This document shows, one piece after another, positions 13,120 through 23,983 of a stretch of 64,000 nucleotides of DNA. The notes under the pieces were generated by a model that was not told where the DNA came from, did no database searches, and saw only the letters and a program-made list of their open reading frames with translations. Position numbers and translations under genes: made by a program. This stretch comes from Lycorma delicatula (lineage: Eukaryota; Arthropoda; Insecta; Hemiptera; Fulgoridae), in NCBI RefSeq assembly GCF_047948215.1, contig NC_134456.1, positions 56,809,959 to 56,873,958 on the forward strand, written 5' to 3'. The first letter of the stretch is position 1. Every line of letters begins with the position of its first letter.

Positions 13120-13544
13120 ACATTGTATGAAAATATTGCATAATATTAAAATGTGTGTGCGTGCGCGCGCGCGCGCAATTTATTCAGAAAATTACATTTG
13201 TGGTTAAAATTTCTATAAATTAGTAATTATTTAAGTAAAATCATTTTAAATTATTTACGTTATTTAATGTTTAAACATAGTATTTACTCACCATTTCTAA
13301 TTACTAACGTTAATTACTGTTTAATATTCTATTTATTCAAATACTGAAAAATAAGTATATTTTTAACACGTCTGTGTTAATCTCACTCAGCAGTTCCCTA
13401 TTTACGTTTTGTAAGTGTTAATTACTTACAATGTGTTGTTACCAAAATTTAGGTACAGGCTATAAAAAATACATATGTTAATTTATTTACAAATAACACA
13501 TTAAAAATTATTATTTTATTCTGCATCGATTTTATATATTTACT
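13120..13544. other. AT-rich DNA with a TG/CG microsatellite
   Basis: No gene seen. A simple alternating run of TG then CG units occupies 13152-13176. Alternating purine-pyrimidine DNA of this kind can adopt Z-form in principle. The rest is low-complexity AT-rich sequence. Confidence 0.5.
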
Positions 13545-13556
13545 AGCTAACCCGAT

Positions 13557-13616
13557 AGTGCTTCGCTATTGCTAGATTTTATTGCTATTGCCCAAATCCA
13601 GCAATAGCGAAGCACT
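13557..13616. repeat. Hairpin with 17-bp perfect arms
   Basis: AGTGCTTCGCTATTGCT (13557-13573) and its exact complement (13600-13616) flank a 26-nt centre. The pairing continues imperfectly inward. The centre also contains a third partial copy (ATTGCTATTG). Confidence 0.8.
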
Positions 13617-13700
13617 GCATGTATATATATATATATGAACGCAATTGAATGTTTGATAAAACATTAAAAAATTGAACATTACGGAACTTCACAAAATTTA

Positions 13701-13813
13701 ACCTTCCACTTTCTTTCTTTTTCCTGTTTAGCCTCCGGTAACTACCGTTTAGATAATTCCTCAGAGGATGAATGAGGATGTATGAGTGTAAATGAAGTGA
13801 CCTTCCACTTTCT
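13701..13813 (-). mobile_element. 5'-truncated tRNA-derived SINE copy with target duplication
   Basis: Perfect 14-bp direct repeats ACCTTCCACTTTCT at 13701-13714 and 13800-13813 flank an 85-bp insert. On the minus strand the insert is the 3' end of the SINE family also seen at 52.0 kb and 62.8 kb. It holds the shared TCATCCTCTGA and GAGGCTAAACAGGAAAAAGAA blocks. The head with the pol III promoter is missing, as expected from incomplete reverse transcription. The insertion splits an older repeat, so it is the younger event. Confidence 0.85.
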
Positions 13814-14065
13814 AATCACAACATAAAATAATCCAATTGTCAGAATAGCACTACCTATCACATTTAATTCAATCTAATTTCTAAACACAGAAGTTTGTTC
13901 AAATTACCCCTAACCTTCTTTTTACTGTTCATATCGAGGATTTCAATAACTTTAAACTCTCTCCGGACCATCTTGCAAAAGTCGTGCATTTTGCATAAAT
14001 CATTCCAGTAGTTTTTTGTCTATAGCGATACACATACGAACATTGCCTTTTATATATTTAGATTT

Positions 14066-14550
14066 TCACATTTTTGCTGCGTGATAATATAATTGATAAT
14101 TAATTATAACGTACAGAGGTCCTCAATTCGGGATTTTATTCTGTATTCAATGAATCTTTTTTTATTAGCGAAAAAACGTCTATGGTGGTCCATTAAGAAG
14201 TTTTTTCGAGATAACTTAAACAGAAGATTTTTTGGGCGCAGTGTTTAATTTAAATCAGTTCCAAATTACCGGAACTATAAGTAAATTTGAATACAAAAAG
14301 AAATGACATGCAATGAGGGATTTCAATTGAAATAACTGGAAGATATATAAACATATCTTGCACAGTATACATAAACATAAATAATTACATACAAAGATGA
14401 GTCCAAAGAAAATTAATCAAGTTCAGAGCATAAACAGCATAAACATAAAAAAATAGTATTATCAATTACACAAATCTACATCTATTATACTAATCAAACA
14501 AAGAAACAATCAAAGAACCACCAAAAGTAAGTGGCGAAATAAAATGAAAA
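14066..14550. other. AT-rich sequence before the LINE relic
   Basis: No gene or named repeat seen. It directly precedes the 5'-truncated R1-like element, whose exact start is not visible. Confidence 0.45.
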
Positions 14551-14573
14551 CAATGCACAACATCTTAGGGTAG

Positions 14574-16066
14574 TTGATTCATCTCAAATTCCGGAAAACT
14601 CACAGATTTAATATATGCAATCGCTTCGTAGCCCTGCAGGCCGTGGTACGTGAATATTTGTATAACCATACGGTTATGTTTGAGGATGTGCACCTAATTG
14701 TGGAAAACTCCGTTACCAGGGGAAGCCCGCAGGGTTTCGTTCTCAGTCCTCTTCTGTGGAACCTGGTATTCGACGGATTTCTGGGATTGAAATTTCCAGA
14801 AGGGGTCACGGCCCAGGCTTTCCCCGATAACTGTATCCTTTTAGTTTGTGGTAATTCACAATCCCAGCTAAAATACCGGGCGCAGGCAGCCTTATTAACC
14901 GCAGAGAGCTGGATGGACATGCAAAATTTAAAGATTTCTGTGCCCAACACGAAGTTTATGCATCTCAAGGGTGCAGAAAAATTATGGTACAATCGTAACC
15001 ATCCTATTAAATATAAAGGCTGTGTAATCAGCCGATTTAGAGTTCATAAGTGTTTTTTTTTTTTTTTTTTATGAAAAGTTGCTGTTTAGCAACCACATTA
15101 GGCAAGCAGCGGCAGAAGCCATCTCAGTGATGCACAAACTTAGGAGGATTGGTCGGAAAGACTATCAGTTATCAGGCTGTCAAATGTACACAGTGTTCCG
15201 AGGTATCTTCGAAAGTATGACCTCTTACGCTGCGCCCGTTTGGGCCCATAGGTTGGAAATGAAGAGAGCCCAGCGCATATCCTTAATTGTATGGTGTTTT
15301 TAGAACAACCTCCTACGAGGCTACCACCGTATTGGGAAAGGCTCTCCCAATCGATTTAGTGACGAAAGTTCGGGCAGCCATGTGGAGATTGCGAAGAGGC
15401 CGGGAGGCTAAAATATTTGGGATTCGGTTTCGAGCCGGGGCAGTACCGGAGCGGAACGGTAATCATAATACACCAAATCTAAATTTCGTTTAGTTGTCCA
15501 TCTCCCGCCTGCGGAAGAGGCTGCAGAGCCTCGCAATGGAAGAAGCATGGCAGCTGTAATTGGACACCACGACAAAGCGAAGATCTTTGTACAAGTTTAT
15601 ACAGGATCTGGGGGGACGATATGCTTCGAGCTCATTTCTAAGGGCAATGGGTGCCCAGATGCTCACGAACCACCTCAATTTGAACCATTATGTGTATCAG
15701 TTCCGCCGGGCAGCTGATAAGCTGTGCGTCTGCGGGGAGGTCCAGTCAAATGAGCACCTGATGTTTGACTGCCTTGCTCTTGAGGGGTGCCAGAGACCCG
15801 GCCACCCTGGAACCTTGAAATCAAGAGGAAAATTGACCACTCACAAGCGGCGAGTCGATGTGGCGAGGGCCACATTGTCGGACCGTGTGGGAGTTCCTAA
15901 ATGCGGTTGCTTTGTTCAACCGGCATCCGTAGTTTACTTAAGGGAAAGACTCTTACCGTACTGCTGTTGGAAGCTAACCCTGAGTATGGATGACCACCAG
16001 CCAATTATTATGGCTCCAAGCGCTATAAAATGGTGGACAGGTACTTGCTGGCATTCAGCAACCTAG
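14574..16066 (+). pseudogene. R1-like LINE reverse transcriptase, C-terminal part
   Basis: A relic of the polymerase that copies LINE RNA at a nicked chromosome site. The first frame (14574-15074) contains VTRGSPQGFVLSPLLWNLV, motif B, and then QAFPDNCILLV, where the catalytic FADD box has become FPDN. The second catalytic Asp is Asn, encoded at 14829-14831, so activity is lost. A 17-T run at 15054-15070 breaks the frame. Thumb-domain pieces continue in other frames: HKLRRIGRKDYQLSG, then TSYEATTVLGKALPIDL, then RSLYKFIQDLGGRYASS. Near 15720-15775 CVCGEVQSNEHLMFDC matches the C-terminal zinc-binding tail of this LINE group. At least four frame changes and several stops are present. Confidence 0.85.
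15054..15070. repeat. Run of 17 T inside the LINE relic
   Basis: A homopolymer of 17 T interrupts the reverse transcriptase frame. It may be slippage growth of a shorter run or the tail of a small lost insertion. Assembly error in homopolymers is also possible. Confidence 0.8.
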
Positions 16067-16130
16067 GCGTGGCAGCGAATTGCTGCCAACACGAAATAAA
16101 TTTTATTTATGGATGTTATATATATTTTTA

Positions 16131-16400
16131 CTAGTTGAAGGGGTGCGCCTACCCACTTTAGCAAATATATGACGAGTGAGCGGTTGGGACACGCAAGCCG
16201 GTGGTGTATGGCACCGTGCTTAATACGCTCACGCTGTTGTGTAACTGCTGTAGCAGCTATGTTAGGATACTAGTCGCTAAACTGCTCCGAGGCTCAGTTG
16301 CCGTTTGTGGCACAGACATTCGGTCTTATGCTTAAGGTTGACCAAATGGGGTGGTGGCGGGAGAAATGCCAAACAAACCAATATGCAATCGCTTTCGGCG
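16131..16400 (+). other. G+C-richer stretch after the LINE relic, unassigned
   Basis: This 270-bp stretch is visibly richer in G and C than its surroundings and has no coding signal I recognise. It could be 3' untranslated sequence of the LINE or a separate repeat. Position next to the LINE is the only argument. Confidence 0.3.
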
Positions 16401-18200
16401 CCTTACGTCCTCGCTGTTATCCAGGATGTTAACTGCAAGCCATTTCATATGTCTGTTCAGTCTCGTTTTGTATCTTGCACCAAATCGTCACATCTCTTCT
16501 CGAATGGTTAGTCCCCAGAAAATCGTGTATTTCAGTGTTTTTTTTGCACTCACTGTGTTTTTATTATATTTCACAAGAGTTCGATCTGGAATCTCTGTAC
16601 GATTTCAATGATACTCTCGCTTGTCATACCCCACAGTTGGAATCCGTAGGTTCAAATCGCTGAGTACAGCAGTTGGTAATGATAATTGCGATCCCCTGCC
16701 TTAAAAATAATTTTACTTAATAATCTACGTAATGTATAGGAATTTTCATCACAAATTAAATTTTTTTCAATAAATTGCGAGTTCACCCCCCAACCGCCCC
16801 CCCCCCTCGACATACACAGTATTATCATACAACTTTTACAGAACACATGGTCATATCTGAAAATATCCTATTTTACTAAAATGGTGTAATAATGAAATTA
16901 ACTATTTTGAAATTTCTCCGTAAAAAATAAATATATCACCTTGATTTTTGGTATGGATAATCTTCATGTGAATATCGAAAAGTTAGTTTTTAGATTTTTT
17001 GAAATTCGGCCTTGAAAGGGGGGAAGAACGGTAAAAATTTTCGATCAATGAATGCAAATTTTCCCCACTTCTAACTATAGTAAACGAGATATTCACTCAG
17101 TTTGCGTTTGCAAATACTCTTTAGATAAATATCTAAAAACCATTTTTTGCTTTTTATTTGAATTTTCATATTTTAAGCGGTAAAAAAACATAATTTTTTT
17201 TTGTCATTTATGCTACCGCTATTGAATTAATCTTTATGAGATTAGGTAACATTGTGATGGTAATTTATTTTTCTAGTTCTGGTTATGTATTTCGCAAGCG
17301 AAGCCACGATGGGAAATCTAAAAACCTATTAGTGGGTTCTGTACTGCCAAACTGTTGCTCTGAAGAAGTTACAATGATAGTTTTTATAAATTGAACAGGC
17401 TTTAATTTTTATTTATCATTGTTATTCTCACAAACATGATTTTAATGAACACAGAGGGGTCCAGGGGGAAGAAACTCATGGCTAAACAAGAAAGGGAAGC
17501 GAAGCGAGTCGTATGCATTCCCCGACCGCGACGGTAAACGCAAGTAACCATAAACCGCGAGTGAAGAAACGACGGGGATGCTAGTAACCTATACATACAT
17601 ATATAAGGAAATTACATTTTAAGTGAATGGTATTTTCGACCTCCTCATACCTCAAAATGGAAAAAATGCAATTTCACTCCTCACTACTACCGTGCGACCT
17701 TTTCTTCAGGAAAGTCAATAAAAAAATATATTAACATTATTATGATTATAACTGCATGGAGTACAATTTTTTTTCAGTCTGGTCATTAAACCTTTATGTA
17801 TCACGAATATGCAATAAATATATACAAATGAGTAACATGTTAAAGTAATAAAAGAATAATAATAATAATAACATGTTTGTTTCAGAAAAAAAAAATCAAA
17901 GATAAAAACAATGTAAAAAACGTGTAAAATATTTAAAGTCTAGTATTATTTTTTCTATACACTTGTTATTAGAAAAAAAAACCTATTTTTACATTAACAT
18001 TCCAATAAGCCAACCTTAAAACAAAATAAGACTAACTTAATTTAAAATGTTTTACTTTTATTGAAGATTTACTAGTTGATATTTCAATTTAAAGTTTACT
18101 CAAACATCTAAGATACGTGATATCAAAACTGACTGTGTAATACCATTTTGTCACGGAAATGAATAAAGAGGTGAAAACTAAGTTGTGTAAAGCTTCGAAC
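16401..18200. other. AT-rich DNA, probable old repeats
   Basis: No gene seen. A C-rich run lies at about 16787-16807. 17450-17590 is locally richer in G and C without a motif I can name. Trinucleotide (AAT)-type repeats occur at about 17852-17872. Confidence 0.4.
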
Positions 18201-18203
18201 AGA

Positions 18204-18235
18204 CAAGTTTTCATCCCGTGAGGGATGAAAACTTG
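18204..18235. repeat. Perfect palindrome, 14-bp arms, 4-nt centre
   Basis: CAAGTTTTCATCCC (18204-18217) and GGGATGAAAACTTG (18222-18235) are exact reverse complements around GTGA. The arms are not simple AT sequence, so chance is unlikely. No transposon ends are visible next to it. Confidence 0.85.
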
Positions 18236-19079
18236 CGCTTGGGTGAATAAAACTTTCCACAGGGTGGATTTTGTAGACGGCCTCAGACATATCCCCGACA
18301 AAGTTGTACGACTTACCGACTAGTGAGTCCCCTCGACTTAAACTTTCTGCTTCATGGTTTGATGAAATAAGGAACGCTGAATTGAAACTGTCTACAGAGA
18401 ACTGTACTATGAATTCATGATTAACGGGAATTTTGGTATAAGAAAATAGAGAAGAACCTAGGTAAATTCACAAGACGTAATTTTAACACAATAACTCACG
18501 AGACAATAAAAACTTTGACCGGTTAAACAAGCTTAATAACAAAGAACAATCTCGCAACATGTAATATAAGTCATTAAATTTTATTAGAGCGACATATTGA
18601 CGTGACTTAATAAAGCAAATTTGTCTTAAAACTTTTTTACCCGTACTTAATCTCTGTAATGTAACTTTTTCTGTCGTTTTCATTCTTAGAATTAGGTTAG
18701 CGTTTACTTTTATCAACAATCCATTTTACTGTTCCGACAATTATACAACAAAATACCGGAAAAGTTTTGCTATTTTGTAAAAAAAAAAAGTATCGATGTA
18801 AATAAACATATTTTCTGATTCAGGGTACGGTATAACGTCGAGATTCGACAGAAACCGCTTACATAAATATGTGTATGTGGTTTTATAACGCGCTGTAGTT
18901 CGCATAAAATCTTAGGACAGGGTTGATGTAGAAGCTTGAATTTTTTTAGCATTTCTATACCCAGGCATTGATTCTATTAATTTTTTAAATCCGTTGAGAA
19001 AGTAGGAAGATGCGGCGGTTCAGGGCATCATATGTCAATTAAAATACATGTTAAGGATTGATTGCTTTTCTTATCTTTT
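18236..19079. other. AT-rich DNA, no gene seen
   Basis: No recognisable gene, RNA or repeat. Short open frames on the minus strand (for example 18483-18719) show no known domain and no coding character. Confidence 0.4.
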
Positions 19080-19770
19080 GCCTTTTTACTTCCATATACG
19101 AGGAATTACTGTGATCGCGAAAAATTTCTGTTTTCAGATTTCAACACAAATATCCATTTTGACTAATTTCGGCAGGACGGTCTGTACGTACATATCTCGC
19201 ATAGTTCAAAAACGATTACCCGTACGATGTTGACATTTTGGATTTGGGACTTCTGTAACATCTAGTTGTGCACCACCCCTTTTGATTGCATTCTACTGGA
19301 GCAACAGTGTCCAAAAAAGCCCAAAATCTAAAAACTTTGGATTTTGAACTTTTTCTTAACTACAGTAATAAGCCCTCAATGAGAGCTTTTCAACGATATA
19401 TCATAAGTAGTACTTATTTTCATTGGTTCCAGAGTTATAGCCAAATAAAATTGTAATCAATTAAATATTTGGATCTTACAAGGGGAAGACACATCGATTT
19501 AAATCAGACTTAATTTCCTTTTTTTCTTTAACTTTTTTAAAAATTTAACTATACTGATTTATTAATAATTATTATCTTCTGTAAAAAAGTTTTACGATGA
19601 ATAATAACTCAATAACAATAAAAAAAAATACATATATATAAAAATATCAGAAGTTAATAATGAAATAAAATTTTATTTACTTTTCATTTAAAAAAAAAAA
19701 AAAGTGTATAGGTATTTTAATAGACGTATAAGGAAGTCATGTAGTGTCCACATCAGATTTTTTTAAGCAA
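19080..19770 (+). repeat. Dispersed non-coding repeat, longest of three copies
   Basis: Two other places in the window match parts of this segment. The start (TTTACTTCC...TGATCGCGAAAAA) matches 33416-33465. The end, with GGAAGTCATGTAGTGTCCAC followed by ATCAGATTTTTTT, matches 37023-37212. Between them lie blocks such as CATCTAGTTGTGCACCACC and TCATTGGTTCCAGAGTTATA. The repeat has no open frame and ends in a T-rich run. Its class is unknown to me. Confidence 0.6.
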
Positions 19771-20555
19771 CAATACATAACTCTTTCCTCAATCATTTTA
19801 AATGTATGAATTTCAGTCAATGGTTTTTACTAATTCTATAATGATTTAACAGCTAATTGTATAAATGTATTACATGTTTTTAATTTTAGTTTTAAAATTT
19901 AACAACAGAAATGGAGAGGTTATCGAAATTCAGTTATATTTTTTTATAACTTCATTTAATGAAAACGTTTAAAATCTGGTAGGGTGACTTCAATTAAATG
20001 TGACATTGATAATACGAGTATTATATTTTTTTTAAATCCACTGAGAAAATGAAAGACAAAAATTTGAAATATAGTATCTGGATAAAAATTCTGGCAAAAC
20101 AATTTCTGAAAAAAATATTTTTTCAGAAACCCACCAACTCCTCTCAAATATTTCATATATACGAATTACAATATTTAGCTGGTTTTATACCAATTCTACT
20201 GTAATTTATAACTTAATTATTGGTGTAAAATAGGATTTTTGGGTGACCAGTCTTAATTTAACACCCACAATTAAAAAAAAAGCGGAAAGAGTCGTTAATT
20301 TAATTACGGTTCATATCTCAAAACTTCGTCAACGAAAAAATTGAAATCTAGTATGCGACTTCTGTATGCAAGATATTATACTAATTAATTACAAAATATT
20401 TTTTAAGAGATTGGAAAAATCCGCCATTTAGTTGATAATGTTATACAACTTACTGCTGCTTTTACCTAATTACAACTTATTTTATTATATCTGTAAAATC
20501 TCTAATAGCATAATGTAAAAATTGAAAACCAAATTGCAATTTAATAGAATTAAAA
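19771..20555. other. AT-rich DNA, no gene seen
   Basis: No gene or repeat recognised up to the left terminus of the mariner-like element at 20556. Confidence 0.4.
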
Positions 20556-21921
20556 TACAGGTTGAGCAATTTAAAACCGAACTCATAACGTAATCGCTGC
20601 AGAATCGGTAAGTTATGTTGGAATGAAATTTTATGAATGATACGGATAAATTAAATAAGAAAAACATTAATAATTTAAATATTGTATTTAATTACCTTTT
20701 TTTACAAAATTGTTCAAATTGACCACCCTAGGCATCGATGCACTTTTGTGCTCGCTGATTACATTGAGAGTCGTCTGACGTAGAATGCTGTTGTCAATTG
20801 CTTGATTTCTCGTTGAATGTTCACCCTCATCAATACTGTGGGGATTAGATTCATAAACTCTCTTTTTTAAGTAGCGCCTAAGGAAAAAATCGCAAGTAGA
20901 CAACTCTGGGGAACGTGAAGGCTATGTCCTCTGCTGACAGGTCGTTCATTTGTGAAAACCGCATAAACGTGATTCAGAGTGAAACGTTTGATGTGCGACA
21001 CGCTGCTGCGTCTTGGTGGAAGAGGCTGTATTCTTCTTTATTATCAGTTAATTGTACATAGAATTCTTCGAAAATTTTGAGATAAACAATTTATTGACAC
21101 TGGTCAAAAAATATTGGTCCCACTATACAATTATCAGAAACGGTACTCCAAACAACAATTTTCTCATCTTGGAGTAGATGCTTGAATATCTTGTGAGGAT
21201 TCCTCGCCATCCAATACTTGGTGTCCTGCGAATTAACACGGCGGATAAATGAAATCATGCCTCGTCTGACATGAAATACGACATCGGGTCTACTTGTCCA
21301 CCAACAGTGTTTTCGAGAAGCCAGTTGCAATAATCAAGTCGTTTCGGTTTTTCTGTCTCCTTCAGTTGCATAGTTGTAACGCGGTATGGTTTCAACTTTG
21401 ATGAAGAATTTTACAAGATGTGTTTTTAACACCAAATTGTTAGGATAATGCGTAGTGATTATTTTGGACTGGCGGTAATTCTCCTTTCAGTATCGACAGT
21501 GGCCTGTCTAGTGCTAACGGAAGGCTGCCTATTTTGTTTTGCATTTGAAACCATATCTGTTGTATGCCATTACTTAACTAAATCGTGTATGCCACTCTTC
21601 ACTGGTATACAGGCATTCGGAAATTTTTCTATGAATACTTGACGTGATTCTTCAAACGATCCAGAACGAATATAGGCCTCAATTACAGCTATCTTCTACT
21701 GAATTGAATAAGGCGTTTTACAAAAACACAACTGCAGTCACAATACTGCACTTCAACAAAACGTGTACTGCACTGGCACGTATCTACTTAACAAACGGCA
21801 GCAACAATCAGTAGTAACATATACATCCACTAGTCGCGCTAGTTGTGAGATTCTTTCATAAACAATATAATGATAGGTAGCGGTTTCATTATAGGTTAGG
21901 TTTTATGTTGCTCACTCTGTA
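20556..21921 (-). mobile_element. mariner-like element with TA flanks and TIRs
   Basis: The ends are TACAGGTTGAGCAA...TAAAACC at 20556-20578 and the inverted TACAGAGTGAGCAAC...AAAACC ending at 21921. About 19 of 23 positions match. The outer TA at each end is the expected Tc1/mariner target duplication. The 1.37-kb length suits the superfamily. The interior encodes a broken transposase on the minus strand. Confidence 0.8.
20695..21740 (-). pseudogene. IS630/Tc1/mariner-type transposase, broken
   Basis: Read on the minus strand, the N-terminal helix-turn-helix region shows AYIRSGSFEESRQVFIEKFP near 21685-21615. The catalytic start appears as MSDEA at about 21272-21258, followed by a TGA where Trp is usual. 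The main frame (21330-21091) then gives RVNSQDTKYWMARNPHKIF and NCIVGPIFFDQ. Further on, STCDFFLRRYLKKRVYESNP (20900-20840) is the block with the last catalytic Asp, encoded at 20889-20891. It is followed by the C-terminal tail (ASMPRVVNLNNF). Several frame changes and stops separate these pieces. The family assignment is firm because four blocks occur in order. Confidence 0.85.
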
Positions 21922-22731
21922 TATATTTCCAAAAATTTGTGTATTAAATTTTCTCAAAAATTCGGAGAAATCATTTATCTAATTGTGAAAAAAATATAGA
22001 ATTTATCAAATAAGTTAATGCAAAAATCCTTTAAAAACTAACAATTTTATGATTTTATCCACTGATCTTTTTTGTTAGAAATCATACAGTTTATAACTCT
22101 ATACAGTCTTCTATCACCCAATTTCTTTAACTTTTTGGCTAAAATCCTTAGTTAAATAAAATTTATTTAATAAAAAATGATAGAAAATTTTGATTTTTAA
22201 TACATATTTAATACAAAACATTTATTTTAAAAAAAATTAATTTTTATTTTTTTGTCTTCACAACATTTTTGGATCAATTTTATTTTTCAAAAATCACAAA
22301 AAAATTTTTGTGAGACAGTTCATTGTGGTTTTATTTTGGTAAAAATCAAACCAATGATTTATGTTCTCAATTTTTCCCTAAGTATGGTATAATGTGAATT
22401 TAGTAAGAAATAAAGCGTTAGTCCTAAGAAAGAAAAAAAGAAAATCATTAACTGTTTCGTGGGGAAATACGGAAGAAATAATAAAGAATAGAGGTTACTA
22501 GAGATTAGTAGATTTATTACATTATTAGATTAAATTATTTACAGAAAATATGAGGTATCTTTTTATTAAAAGCTTTTTTATTTAACTCGCTTTACGAATA
22601 ATCACATCTTGCAACTGCTATATCTTTTGATCTATCGTAGGAAAATCAATGAAATTTGGTACACGTATGTTACTTCGATGTGTAAAAATAAATATTTTTA
22701 CTTTTTTTTAGTCTTAAAAAAATACAAACAA
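21922..22731. other. AT-rich DNA, no gene seen
   Basis: Low-complexity AT-rich sequence between the mariner-like element and the large inverted repeat. No motif recognised. Confidence 0.4.
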
Positions 22732-23972
22732 AAAAAATACAAAAAAACAAAAATTACTAAAATATATTTGATTACATGTAAAAAAATATTTTTTAAAAAA
22801 GCTTTTATTTAACTAATATTAATATTAACATTATTAAAAAAAAAGGAAACAAATTATAAAAACCCTTTAAAAAGTAAAAAATAAGAAATAAATCAAATTG
22901 AGAATTTTAAACAAAAAAATATAATATATTAACAAATATAAAAATGCACTGAAAAGTAAAAAATAAATTATATAAATATCTTATAAATAAATGTAATAAT
23001 TATTCAATTTTAAAATTAAAAGTAATGAAAATATTTAGTTAAATAAAAGCGTGACGCAGTTTTTATAACAATTTTTTCGAATAAGTATTTATAGACATTT
23101 GCTGTATTTTAAAATATATTTTTTGTTTACTGAGACTGTTTAGTATATGTATATTCTTTTTTTATCTATAATAAAATAACTCAAGTTTTAATTCTTTGAT
23201 GGTTCAAATTTGCACCGAGATGACCTTTAAGGGTTAATAACATTAAAAATAAAAATTCAATTTAGAAATCACAAAGTTATTATATTTTGACGGTAATCTG
23301 AAAAATTATTAATTATTATCATTATTATAATTGTAATCGTAATTATGAATTCATTAAATAAAAATCCATAATTAATTAAAATGAAAGAATGCGTTCAGTT
23401 TGGCTTAGATTACAAGCAGAATTCGAAGATGAACTTCAACTATGTGAGAACACGTACTAAGAAAGCGAGTGGTGCATTTTCCCAGATTGTTACTTATAGC
23501 TAGTCACTCTCAACTGGAGAGGTTCCAGCAGACCTTTCCGCCTCCTCGCGTCGTTATTGAAAATAAAAATGAAGATTAATTGTTGTAAAAATAAATGTAG
23601 TGTTGTTTTAAATAAATTATAAAAACTGCGCCACGCTTTTATTTAACTACATATTTTCATTACTTTTAATTTTAAAATTTAATAATTATTACATTTATTT
23701 AATAGTTATGGTTATTTATTAGATATTTATATAATTTATTTTTTTACTTTTCAGTGTATTTTTCTATTTGTTAATATATCGTAATTTTTTTTTAAATTCT
23801 CAATTTGATGTAATTCTTTTTTTTTCTTTTTAGAGTGTTTTTCTAATTTGATTCCTTTTTTTATTAATGTTAATATTATTAATATTAGTTAAATAAAAGC
23901 TTTTTTAACAAATATTTTTTTATATGTAATCAAATATAATTTTGTAATTTTTTTGGTTTTTTTGTATTTTTT
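22732..23972. mobile_element. Large inverted repeat, possible foldback element
   Basis: The left arm (22732-23068) and right arm (23617-23972) are reverse complements over about 340 bp and agree at most positions by eye. Shared blocks include GTTAAATAAAAGCGTG...CGCAGTTTTTATAA at the inner ends and TTTAACTAATATTAATA further out. The right arm carries about 17 extra bases near 23700-23720. The 548-bp spacer contains no coding sequence I recognise, though 23400-23570 is less AT-rich. The outer end of the right arm is 11 bp from the mariner element. No target duplication was identified, so the true limits are uncertain. Confidence 0.8.
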
Positions 23973-23983
23973 ATTACGACGAA

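Larger units (their letters stand above)
13547..14065 (+). repeat. Dispersed repeat of unknown class, interrupted by a SINE
   Basis: The segment begins at ACTAGCTAACCCG and ends at TATATATTTAGATT. It contains a CTCCGGACCATCTTGC...CATTCCAGTAGTTTTT stretch. Starts and ends of this style are common in dispersed insect repeats, but I cannot assign a family. It has no coding capacity. A small SINE with target duplications sits inside at 13701-13813. Its first 70 bp form a hairpin, listed separately. Confidence 0.4.
14551..16130 (+). mobile_element. 5'-truncated R1-like LINE (non-LTR retrotransposon)
   Basis: The coding relic below runs from reverse transcriptase motif B through a zinc-binding C-terminal tail. 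It is followed by a short 3' region with AATAAA near 16096. The endonuclease and the front half of the reverse transcriptase are absent, so the copy is truncated at its 5' side, the usual fate of LINE insertions. Both ends are approximate and no target duplication was found. The clade call rests on sequence style (TRG.PQG..LSPLLWNLVFD, VWAHRLE, YEATTVLGKALPIDL) and would need a tree. Confidence 0.75.
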
